From contig JACCYK010000330.1 in assembly GCA_013696525.1 (NCBI GenBank), positions 1 to 6,839 of the forward strand: DNA of 6,839 nucleotides, given 5' to 3'. Both the position numbers and the translations under genes were made by a program. Below are positions 1 to 5,489 of the stretch, in pieces; positions within the stretch are counted from its first letter, which is position 1; each line of letters opens with the position of its first letter. This stretch comes from Chloroflexia bacterium (GTDB lineage Bacteria; Chloroflexota; Chloroflexia; Thermomicrobiales; UBA6265). Under the pieces are notes generated by a model. That model saw only the letters and a program-made list of their open reading frames with translations, did not search any database and was not told the DNA's origin.

Positions 1-465
1 ATGGCGTTGCCGTTGGGCATCATCGCCGGGGCCGGCGCCATCGTTCCCATCGTCGGCTTGTGGTTGTCGCTGTTCCTGACGGTGCCGATCCTGTTCGCCA
101 CGCAGGCGGACCATGTGGTCGCCGGGATCGTGGTCTACTTCGCGGTGCAGCTCGTCTCGGGTTGGGTCTTGATGCCTAAGATCCAGGGCAGCTCGGTCGA
201 TTTCACGACCACCGGGGTGCTGCTCATCATCGCCATTGCCGGCGCCATCGCCGGCCCCCTCGGCCTCATCTTCGCCCTGCCGATCGCGGCCATCATCCGG
301 GCGACGGCGGTCTATGCCTATCACCGGCTCCAGGGCGACAGCCCCGAGGCGGCGATCCGAGAGCTGCGCCTCTTCCAGTCCGACGCGGACCAGGCATCGG
401 CGTCGATCCTGCGCGACGACCATAGCCAACCGGTGCCAGCGGCAACTCCCGCCACGGCGGACTAG
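1..465 (+). CDS. AI-2E family transporter (PF01594-like permease), C-terminal part
   Basis: This is the C-terminal portion of an AI-2E-type (formerly UPF0118) polytopic membrane permease. Family members export small molecules or, in some cases, act as Na+/H+ antiporters; the substrate here cannot be told. The visible 154 residues contain hydrophobic segments at about 5-34, 38-57 and 70-105. The family signatures are present: a G-x-x-x-x-V-P-I-V-G turn near residues 10-19, 'LMPKIQG' at 57-63 (family P-x-i-x-G/s motif) and 'GPLGLIFALPIAAIIRA' near 85-101. A polar tail rich in Ala, Asp and Pro follows to a TAG stop. Full-length members are around 350 residues, so the gene almost certainly begins upstream of the window and the ATG at position 1 is taken to be an internal Met. 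No terminator hairpin is visible right after the stop. The family call is firm; the substrate is unknown. Confidence 0.85.
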   Translation: MALPLGIIAGAGAIVPIVGLWLSLFLTVPILFATQADHVVAGIVVYFAVQLVSGWVLMPKIQGSSVDFTTTGVLLIIAIAGAIAGPLGLIFALPIAAIIRATAVYAYHRLQGDSPEAAIRELRLFQSDADQASASILRDDHSQPVPAATPATAD

Positions 466-491
466 ACCGGTTTTCAAGCGTTGACCAGTGG

Positions 492-703
492 GATCGCCGC
501 GCGGGCTTCGCGCTGGACTAAAAGTCCGCGCTGAGCAGCACGAAGTCCCTTCAGGACTACGTACGACTACGCCACCGTACTGCAGTAATGATAGCCAGGG
601 CGGTATATTCAGCGGAGAAATGGACGTTTCGACGGTAGTTCTGAAAGGACTTTTCGGTGCTCAGCGCGGACTTCCAGTCCAGCGCCTCGCCAGGCCGGCG
701 ATC
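492..703. repeat. Large imperfect inverted repeat with nested hairpins (REPIN/MITE-like)
   Basis: Left arm 492-560 and right arm 635-703 are reverse complements without gaps over 69 bases. In the inner 51 bases (510-560 against 635-685) 43 match; the outer 18 match less well. Each arm carries smaller hairpins. GGACT-AAA-AGTCC lies at 515-527 and its counterpart GGACT-TCC-AGTCC at 668-680. AGTCC-CTTCA-GGACT lies at 544-558 and AGTTC-TGAAA-GGACT at 637-651. The loops differ between arms while the stems are kept, as expected for selected or recently mobilised structure. The 74-bp spacer has a small palindrome, TACTGCAGTA, at 578-587 and no credible gene. The unit sits between the 3' ends of two convergent genes, a usual place for REP doublets moved by RAYT transposases. 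No transposase is in the window. Alternatives are a MITE or a remnant of insertion-element ends. Confidence 0.75.
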
Positions 704-731
704 GTGCCGAACAACACCTCTGCGAATCGCC

Positions 732-1787
732 CTACTTGGCACCGTTGATCTCCGCCAGGCGGGCGCCGTGCTCGCGGTGGAAGACGTCCTGCTTGAGGAC
801 GCAGAGGAAGGGCAGGTTGCGGTAGCGCTCCTGGTAGTCGAGCCCATAGCCGACGACGTAGGCATTGGGGATGGTGAAGCCGGTGTACTTGACCGGCGTC
901 TCGATCAGCCGGCGCTCCCGCTTGTCGAAGAGGACGCACATCTCCAGGCTGGCTGGCTGCCGCTGCCAGAGCTTGGTGATGACGAAGTCGAGGGTGAGGC
1001 CGGTATTGACGATGTCTTCCAGCAAGAGGACGTGCTGTCCGCTCAGGTCGATGTCGGCGTCACGACTAAAGCGCACTTCGGACTCGTCGTCCACCCCGGG
1101 ACCCGGGTGCTGGAGCGCGGAAACCGACAGGTAATCGATCGCCACCGGGCGGGTGATGGCGCGGGCCAGGTCGGCCAGGAAGAAGGTCACTCCCTTAAGT
1201 AAGCCGACCAGGAGGATCGACCGACCCGCGTAGTCGGCGGAGATTTGGGCGCCGAGGGCGGCGACGCGCTCCGCGATCTCGGCCGGGCTGTAGAGGATCC
1301 GCTCGATGTCGCTCTCCGGCAGCGAGGTGATCTCGACCGCGCCATAACCGAACCGGGCCAGCAGCTCGTAATAGTCACGCCGGGTCAGCAAGACGATGTT
1401 AATCTCGGGATAGACCTCGCGGATGCGCCGCAGCTTGCGATGCTTCCGCTGGATCAGGCTCTGCTTCATCGTCGTCAGCTCAACGTAGAGGTCTTGCTCC
1501 GGCAAGTAGAAATCGGGGGTGAACATCTCGGTCACCCGGTCGCCGTCCCAGCCGAGGGGAAAGGAAGTCGGTTCATAGTGCCAGGCGACGCGGTAGAAAT
1601 CGAGCAGGCGGGCGAACTCCACCTCCGCCGGATGGGCAAACGACACCCGGCCAAAGTTGACCGGGGACGTCTCGCGGGGTGCATCGGGCCGGCCGGGCGC
1701 CGTCACCGGCCCCGGCGGTGTCATCGGCGTCACCTCTAGGTCGAGCCCAGTGGCGATCGCGTCCGCGGTCAGCAGGTCATGCGCCAT
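732..1787 (-). CDS. hpt: Hypoxanthine phosphoribosyltransferase-family protein with N-terminal PD-(D/E)xK nuclease-like domain
   Basis: The protein has 351 residues; typical HPRTs have about 180. The C-terminal half (about 165-345) has the HPRT motifs in order: PPi loop GLLKG (195-199), DYLSVSAL (218-225), PRPP loop LLLEDIVNTGLTL (254-266), LFDKRERR (286-293), and GFTIPNAYVVGYGLDY followed by RYRNLP (303-326). HPRTs convert hypoxanthine or guanine plus PRPP to IMP or GMP in cytosolic purine salvage. The PRPP loop has Asn261 where the family has the catalytic Asp (human Asp137). Residues about 45-150 look like a PD-(D/E)xK fold: Glu57 in a first helix, 'FTPDFYLP' with Asp92, then 'VELT' with Glu103 but Thr in place of the usual Lys, followed by a basic helix (K115, K118). 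The start at 1787 has a strong SD (GAGGGGGA) 5 nt upstream and lies 10 nt after the stop of the ferredoxin gene. An in-frame ATG at 1808 would overlap that gene. Domain identity is sure; activity is not. Confidence 0.88.
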   Translation of the reverse strand: MAHDLLTADAIATGLDLEVTPMTPPGPVTAPGRPDAPRETSPVNFGRVSFAHPAEVEFARLLDFYRVAWHYEPTSFPLGWDGDRVTEMFTPDFYLPEQDLYVELTTMKQSLIQRKHRKLRRIREVYPEINIVLLTRRDYYELLARFGYGAVEITSLPESDIERILYSPAEIAERVAALGAQISADYAGRSILLVGLLKGVTFFLADLARAITRPVAIDYLSVSALQHPGPGVDDESEVRFSRDADIDLSGQHVLLLEDIVNTGLTLDFVITKLWQRQPASLEMCVLFDKRERRLIETPVKYTGFTIPNAYVVGYGLDYQERYRNLPFLCVLKQDVFHREHGARLAEINGAK

Positions 1788-1797
1788 CGGCTCCCCC

Positions 1798-2310
1798 TCA
1801 AACCCCATACCGGGCCCGCGCCTTCTTGGTGACGCTGATCGTCTCCGGCGTCTCGTCCGTGGCGGGTTTGCGGGCGATGAAGCCCCGGCGTTGCTGTTCG
1901 GCGAGCCAGGCATCGTCGAGCCCGTGCTTGGCGGCGAGGGCCACGGCCTCGGGGGCGGGACGGCTCGGCTCCGGGTGGACCGCTTCGGCGTAGAACGCGT
2001 GCCGGTTCGCTTCCGCCGGGGTTTGAGGATCGAGTTTTAAACGGTCGAGAGTCTCGTCCTCGACCAGGGCGTCGACCAGCGCTTTGACGTCGTTCTTGGT
2101 GACGCCGCTGTAGATGACATTGTCGGGATAGACCACGATGTTGGGGCCGATATCGCAGAGGTCGATGGTGCCGCACGTGTTGACGAAGATGCTGTCGTCC
2201 AGGCCCCGCTTCAGCACCTCGCGCCGGAGCTGCATGGCGACGTCGTTCGCCCCCTTCTGGGTGCAGTGGGAGGCGTTACACACCAGGACGTGCTTCGTGG
2301 TCCAATACAT
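1798..2310 (-). CDS. Thioredoxin-like [2Fe-2S] ferredoxin domain protein
   Basis: A 170-residue cytosolic electron carrier of the thioredoxin-like [2Fe-2S] ferredoxin type, related to Shethna ferredoxins and the NuoE C-terminal domain. Residues 1-77 form the domain. It starts with 'HVLVCNASHC' (Cys11, Cys16), continues with an amphipathic helix, then 'NTCGTIDLCDIGPNIVVYPD' (Cys46, Cys52) and 'VIYSGVTKNDVKALV'. The family motif C-x(n)-C ... C-x3/4-C-x-x-GP-x-V-x-V-YP is clear, but the second pair is spaced C-x5-C, wider than usual. Residues about 90-170 form a charged, Pro/Ala-rich tail with no recognised domain. The start at ATG 2310 is chosen because homology begins at once ('MYWTTKHVLVC') and a GGGGAA sequence lies about 7 nt upstream; the longer in-frame start at 2409 adds unconserved sequence. 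It is the first gene of a unit with the phosphoribosyltransferase, so the two are probably co-transcribed. The redox partner is unknown. Confidence 0.85.
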   Translation of the reverse strand: MYWTTKHVLVCNASHCTQKGANDVAMQLRREVLKRGLDDSIFVNTCGTIDLCDIGPNIVVYPDNVIYSGVTKNDVKALVDALVEDETLDRLKLDPQTPAEANRHAFYAEAVHPEPSRPAPEAVALAAKHGLDDAWLAEQQRRGFIARKPATDETPETISVTKKARARYGV

Positions 2311-2737
2311 GAGGCGTTCCCCACGCGATCCGGAGGCCGCGGGCAACGGCTGCCGGACTGGGATCGTCACCTGTCTCGCCGCGGCCGAGTCAGCCAGCGA
2401 GACCGGCACTGTCTTGATGCCAGTATGCTCCTATCTGGCCGAATTTGCGAATCGAAACCGAACTAAGCCGCCAATGTACCTCCGCCGGAAGGGTCTAGAC
2501 GACGCCGGGGTGGTTGACTTTGTGACAAATATTGCGCGTCGCTTAATTTTCCGTCGTTCGCACCATCGGCCGTGGCGTGAACCAGCGTGCAATCGCTCGC
2601 TGGTCACAAGGCCGGTCCGCGCCAGCGGGAGTCAGCTACACTGCCGTGAGCGGCCACGCCAGGCACTCACCGTTCGCCCCCGGGACCAGAACTATCTGCT
2701 CGCGGGGCCAGAGAATACGTGCTCCAACGAGGGCTCA
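2311..2737. promoter_or_regulatory. Divergent intergenic region between ferredoxin unit and phosphotransferase
   Basis: These 427 bases hold no credible gene and must carry the start signals for both flanking units. For the minus-strand unit, a weak promoter fits: TTCGCA (complement of 2446-2451), 18 nt, then CATACT (complement of 2422-2427). For the + strand gene an AT-rich patch at 2514-2550 stands out in GC-rich surroundings. It includes TTGACT (2514-2519) and TTGTGA (2520-2525) with TTAATT 17 nt later, which is only a poor match to a -10 box. A 10-bp stem with one bulged A at 2577-2607 lies in the presumed leader. No T-box, riboswitch core or terminator was recognised. The promoter assignments are guesses from consensus only. 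Confidence 0.3.
2577..2607 (+). other. Bulged hairpin in the presumed leader of the phosphotransferase gene
   Basis: GTG-A-ACCAGCG (2577-2587) pairs with CGCTGGT-CAC (2598-2607). This gives a 10-bp stem with one bulged A at 2580 and a 10-nt loop. No U-run follows, so it is not an intrinsic terminator. It sits about 130 nt before the start codon and could be an mRNA structure or an operator-like dyad. Nothing in the sequence tells which. Confidence 0.4.
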
Positions 2738-3727
2738 ATGGGAATCGAGCAGACATCCTCGCCGCCTGACATCGCGCCGGCCAAGGGCGGCGCGGTGAGC
2801 GCCGGGCAGGCATCGGCCTTCCTCGCCGCCCGTTTCGGTCCCGGCATCGGAGAGGTTGCCAACGTCGGACATGGCGAGTGGTCGGTGGCCTACGCCTTCC
2901 GGTGTGACGGCGCCGAGCGCGTCATCCGATTCGGTGCCCACCAGGAGGATTTCGCCAAGGATCACGTGGCGGCGGGCTACGGCTCGCCCGATCTCCCGAT
3001 CCCGGCCGTCACCGAGACCGGCGACGCCTTTGACGGGTTTTATGCCATCTCCGAGCGGGCGTTCGGCGGCTACCTCGATGACCTCGATACCGCGTCGATG
3101 CGGACGCTGCTGCCGCGCCTCTTCGCCGCGCTCGACGCGGCCCGGCAGGTCGATCTCTCGACCACCACCGGGTATGGGATGTGGGGAAGCGACGGCGTCG
3201 CCCCGTACCCAAGCTGGCGGGCGGCGCTGCTCGACGTGGCGAACGACCGGCCCACGGACCGGACGCACGGCTGGCGAGGGCGCTTGCTCGCCTCGCCGAC
3301 GGGAGCCGGGCCGTTCGATGAAGCGATCGGCCACCTCCCCGCCCTCGTGGACGCCTGTCCCGAGGAGCGCCACCTCATCCACGGCGACCTGCTCAACCGC
3401 AACGTCCTGGTCGCGGCCGGCCGCCTCACCGCCGTCATCGACTGGGGCTGCGCGATGTACGGCGACTTCCTCTACGACCTCGCCTGGTTCCTCTACTGGC
3501 AGCCGTGGTACCCCGCCTGGCGAGCGATCGACCTCCGGGGCGCGGCGGCGCGCCACCACGCGGCGATCGGCCTCGACGTGCCCAACTTGGCGGAACGGCT
3601 CCGCTGCTACCAGGTGCATATCGGGCTGGCGGCACAAGCCTACAACGCGTTCAAGGGCGAGGAGCGCTGGGCCGCGCTCGACGCAACGGCGAAGCGAACC
3701 CTCGCGGTGTCCAGGCTGAGCAGGTGA
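2738..3727 (+). CDS. Aminoglycoside phosphotransferase-family protein, APH(4)/hygromycin B phosphotransferase-like
   Basis: A 329-residue cytosolic small-molecule kinase of the APH family (PF01636 type), which transfers the ATP gamma-phosphate to a hydroxyl of its substrate. Visible motifs are a nucleotide loop 'GHGEWSVAYAF' (44-54) and 'RVIRFG' with Arg64, where many kinases have Lys and hygromycin kinase also has Arg. The catalytic loop 'HGDLLNRNVL' (215-224) carries Asp217 and Asn222, and 'TAVIDWG' supplies the metal-binding Asp235. From memory of the APH(4)-Ia sequence, several stretches correspond in order: 'DLSTTTGYG', 'CPEERHLIHGD', 'TAVIDWGCAMYGD' and 'YWQPW'. That makes this nearer to hygromycin B 4-O-phosphotransferase than to generic APHs. 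The start at 2738 has GAGGG about 6 nt upstream; the open frame extends some 200 codons further upstream but is antisense to the ferredoxin gene and lacks homology. It appears monocistronic and converges on the TetR gene. The substrate is unproven. Confidence 0.87.
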   Translation: MGIEQTSSPPDIAPAKGGAVSAGQASAFLAARFGPGIGEVANVGHGEWSVAYAFRCDGAERVIRFGAHQEDFAKDHVAAGYGSPDLPIPAVTETGDAFDGFYAISERAFGGYLDDLDTASMRTLLPRLFAALDAARQVDLSTTTGYGMWGSDGVAPYPSWRAALLDVANDRPTDRTHGWRGRLLASPTGAGPFDEAIGHLPALVDACPEERHLIHGDLLNRNVLVAAGRLTAVIDWGCAMYGDFLYDLAWFLYWQPWYPAWRAIDLRGAAARHHAAIGLDVPNLAERLRCYQVHIGLAAQAYNAFKGEERWAALDATAKRTLAVSRLSR

Positions 3728-3730
3728 CCA

Positions 3731-3753
3731 GCACTCGCCAGCGAGCGTCTTTC
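3731..3753 (+). terminator. Weak hairpin plus T-rich stretch after the phosphotransferase gene
   Basis: CTCGC (3734-3738) and GCGAG (3741-3745) can pair. With a realistic loop this is a 4-bp stem with a CCAG loop, followed a few bases later by TCTTTC. It lies in the 51-bp gap between two convergent stop codons, where a terminator is expected, but the stem is short and the T-run is interrupted. Low confidence. Confidence 0.22.
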
Positions 3754-3778
3754 CCTCGACTCCATCGCCAAAGCATCG

Positions 3779-4438
3779 TCATTGCTTGCCGTAGGCGGCG
3801 AGGAAGACGCGCACCCCTTCGGCGGCATGCCGGCGAAGTTCTGCCCGGGTTGGAATCGCCTCGTCTCCCAACAGCATGGCCCGGTTCAACGGGTCGGACA
3901 TGATCAGCCAGTTAAAATGGGACGCCGCGACCAGCGGATCATCGATCGCGAGCAGCCCGCGCTCAGTTAGACGCTCGAATGTCGTCGCGAGCGCGGTCAT
4001 CGCCCGCATCGGTCCACTTTCATAGAGAACCTTCGCTAATTCCGGGAAGCGGCTGACCTCACCAATGACCAAACGACGCAACCGCATCAGGCGCGGCGTC
4101 AGGACCACCGTGAGTTGCTTCTCCGCGTAGTGCCGGAGGTATTCGGCAAGATCGGCGTTGTCGTTGGGTACCGGCATCTCGTTGAGGACCCGATCACCGG
4201 CCTCGGAAGTCATCCCGGTCACGATCTCGATGAACAGCGTCTCTTTGCTCGCGAACTGCTTGTAGACGGTCTGCTTCGACACCGAGGCCAGGGCGGCGAT
4301 TTCGTCCATGTTGGCGCCGAGATACCCGCTCTTCAGAAAAACGTCCGTGGCGGCGTCGAGGATCGCCCGGCGCTTGCGCCCGGACCGGTTTGCCTCTCCC
4401 AGCCCGGCTGGACTTCTTGATGAAACCAATGTCGTCAT
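3779..4438 (-). CDS. TetR/AcrR-family transcriptional repressor (AefR-like C-terminal region)
   Basis: A DNA-binding homodimeric regulator of the TetR family. The N-terminal domain (about residues 20-70) has the classic pattern: 'RAILDAATDVFLKSGY', then the helix-turn-helix 'MDEIAALASVSKQTVYKQFASKETLF'. The C-terminal ligand domain includes 'RLMRLRRLVIGEVSRFPELA' and 'HFNWLIMSDPLNRAML', reminiscent of AefR-like TetR C-terminal regions. At 219 residues the length is normal. Three starts are close together: GTG 4447, ATG 4444 and ATG 4438. The last is chosen because GGGGTGA lies 5 nt before it, while the others have no SD at a useful distance. It is divergent from the alpha/beta hydrolase gene, with a promoter overlapping a 17-bp palindrome, so it probably represses both itself and the hydrolase until a ligand binds. 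The ligand is unknown and may be a hydrolase substrate or product. Confidence 0.92.
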   Translation of the reverse strand: MTTLVSSRSPAGLGEANRSGRKRRAILDAATDVFLKSGYLGANMDEIAALASVSKQTVYKQFASKETLFIEIVTGMTSEAGDRVLNEMPVPNDNADLAEYLRHYAEKQLTVVLTPRLMRLRRLVIGEVSRFPELAKVLYESGPMRAMTALATTFERLTERGLLAIDDPLVAASHFNWLIMSDPLNRAMLLGDEAIPTRAELRRHAAEGVRVFLAAYGKQ

Positions 4439-4467
4439 CGTCATCACCCCGCGAGACGAACCTCCGC

Positions 4468-4496
4468 TTGACCGATAGTACTAGACAGTCTAGTAT
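4468..4496 (+). promoter_or_regulatory. Promoter of the alpha/beta hydrolase gene
   Basis: TTGACC (4468-4473) and TAGTAT (4491-4496) are separated by exactly 17 nt, giving a good sigma70-type fit (five of six and four of six). The predicted transcript would start near 4503, about 60 nt before the ATG. Operator 1 fills almost the whole spacer and most of the -10 box, so a bound repressor would exclude RNA polymerase. Confidence 0.65.
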
Positions 4497-4503
4497 GATG
4501 CAA
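4475..4503 (-). promoter_or_regulatory. Promoter of the TetR gene
   Basis: On the minus strand, TTGCAT (complement of 4498-4503), a 17-nt spacer and TACTAT (complement of 4475-4480) form a plausible sigma70-type promoter. It would start transcription about 30 nt before the regulator's start codon. It lies face to face over the same bases as the hydrolase promoter and is covered by operator 1, which predicts autorepression. Confidence 0.55.
4479..4495. promoter_or_regulatory. TetR operator 1 (perfect 17-bp palindrome)
   Basis: TACTAGACAGTCTAGTA is a perfect palindrome with 8-bp arms around one central base. It overlaps both divergent promoters. The same half-site, TACTRGAC, recurs in operator 2, which makes a specific dimeric regulator the best explanation; the adjacent TetR protein is the obvious candidate. 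Confidence 0.8.
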
Positions 4504-4508
4504 TGATA

Positions 4509-4527
4509 GTACTGGACGGTCCAGTAC
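4509..4527. promoter_or_regulatory. TetR operator 2 (perfect 19-bp palindrome)
   Basis: GTACTGGACGGTCCAGTAC is a perfect palindrome with 9-bp arms around a central G. It shares the TACTRGAC-N-GTCYAGTA core with operator 1, differing only by a compensated A-to-G and T-to-C pair. Centre-to-centre distance is 31 bp, about three helical turns, so two dimers would sit on one DNA face. It lies just downstream of the predicted hydrolase transcription start and upstream of its ribosome binding site. Confidence 0.78.
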
Positions 4528-4562
4528 ATCAACGGTCGAGAGGCAAATTCGGAGACATTGCC

Positions 4563-5408
4563 ATGACCCACCCCACCACATCCGCCACGCTTAGCGTGCC
4601 GGGGGCGACGATCTACTACGAGGTTCGAGGCGCCGGCCCCGTCCTGCTCATCATCCCCGGCGGCCCGCAGGATGCCGGCGTGTTCACCGACCTGGCACAA
4701 CGGCTCGCCGATCGCTACAACGTCGTCGCCTACGACCCCCGTGGCAACTCGCGCAGCATTGTCGACGGCGCGCCCGCGGACCAGCGGCTCGATATCCATG
4801 GCGACGACGCGGCGCGACTGATCGAAGCCCTCGGCGGTGGACCGGCGGACGTGTTCGGGACCAGCGGCGGCGGCCAGATCGGGCTCAACCTGGCGGCTCG
4901 CCATCCGGAGTGGGTGCGGACGCTGGTGGCGCACGAGCCCCCGGCCATCATGCTGCTGAACGACCCCTCGGCGGCACTGGCCGCCGACCAGGAGATCTAC
5001 GACACCTACCGGCGCGATGGTGTCGACGCCGCGATGGCCGCGTTTATGGCAATGACCGGCCTGGCGGACGAGCCGGAGCCGGCTGACGCTCCGCCGGAAT
5101 TCGCCCCAACGCCCGAGGACGCCGCGATGTTTGCCCGGGTCAGCGGAAATTTCGAGTACTGGCTCGCGCATGGCATCCTGCCGCTCTCTCGCTATCGTCC
5201 CGACATCGACGCCTTGCGCGCCGGGCAACCCCGGGTCGTGGTGGGCATCGGCGAACAATCCACCGGGCACCTCATCCACGAGGTCGGGCTGACGGTGGCC
5301 GCGAAGCTCAGGACCGATCCGGTCGTTTTCCCCGGTGACCACTTCGGCTTTAGCTCGAATGCAGACGCCTTCGCCGAGACCCTGCACCGGGTGTTGTCCG
5401 GCGAATGA
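4563..5408 (+). CDS. Alpha/beta fold hydrolase
   Basis: A 281-residue cytosolic alpha/beta hydrolase with no signal peptide. After an N-terminal strand region ('GATIYYEVRGAG', 14-25) come the oxyanion-loop motif 'IIPGGP' (30-35), 'YDPRGNSRS' (57-65) and the nucleophile elbow G-T-S-G-G with Ser101. A helical cap (about 140-205) follows. The catalytic His is probably His260 in 'PGDHFGF'. The acid is less clear: 'GIGEQS' has Glu231 where many relatives have Asp one or two places later. The reaction cannot be named; such TetR-linked hydrolases act on esters, lactones or similar small molecules. ATG 4563 is chosen because GGAGA (4551-4555) precedes it by 7 nt. The in-frame ATG at 4503 coincides with the predicted transcription start and would translate across operator 2. 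Expression is probably controlled by the divergent TetR gene. Confidence 0.9.
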   Translation: MTHPTTSATLSVPGATIYYEVRGAGPVLLIIPGGPQDAGVFTDLAQRLADRYNVVAYDPRGNSRSIVDGAPADQRLDIHGDDAARLIEALGGGPADVFGTSGGGQIGLNLAARHPEWVRTLVAHEPPAIMLLNDPSAALAADQEIYDTYRRDGVDAAMAAFMAMTGLADEPEPADAPPEFAPTPEDAAMFARVSGNFEYWLAHGILPLSRYRPDIDALRAGQPRVVVGIGEQSTGHLIHEVGLTVAAKLRTDPVVFPGDHFGFSSNADAFAETLHRVLSGE

Positions 5409-5489
5409 AGGATTGTCCACGAGCCCATGGCCGTTATCCGGGGTGGGTAGCGAACGTCAGTCCCGTCGATCAGGGAAGGAGCATCCGAC

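Noticed and set aside
480..720. CRISPR array or tRNA-like structure in the repeat region
   Set aside because: There is a single inverted pair rather than regularly spaced direct repeats, and no cloverleaf or CCA-adjacent acceptor stem.
657..1739. Plus-strand frames at 657-1202 and 1245-1739
   Set aside because: They are shadows of the phosphoribosyltransferase gene on the minus strand; their translations carry no recognisable motifs.
1788..1913. Longer N-terminus of the phosphoribosyltransferase from ATG 1913
   Set aside because: It would overlap the ferredoxin gene by over 100 bp with an Arg-rich unconserved stretch. The start at 1787 has a strong SD just after the ferredoxin stop.
2138..2737. 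Upstream 200-codon extension of the phosphotransferase frame
   Set aside because: It overlaps the ferredoxin gene in antisense and the divergent promoter region, and has no domain. A good SD and the start of kinase-like sequence fit ATG 2738.
2580..2737. T-box or riboswitch upstream of the phosphotransferase
   Set aside because: No T-box core (GGTGG-type antiterminator sequence) or other known aptamer motif was found.
2735..3637. Minus-strand open frame (300 codons) opposite the phosphotransferase
   Set aside because: It is antisense to all the conserved kinase motifs, shows low-complexity Arg/Gly/Val-rich translation, and has no homology that I recognise.
4194..5420. Long minus-strand open frame (408 codons) opposite the hydrolase
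   Set aside because: It is antisense to a clear alpha/beta hydrolase and a TetR gene, crosses the operators, and has no recognisable domain. Long antisense frames are common in GC-rich DNA.
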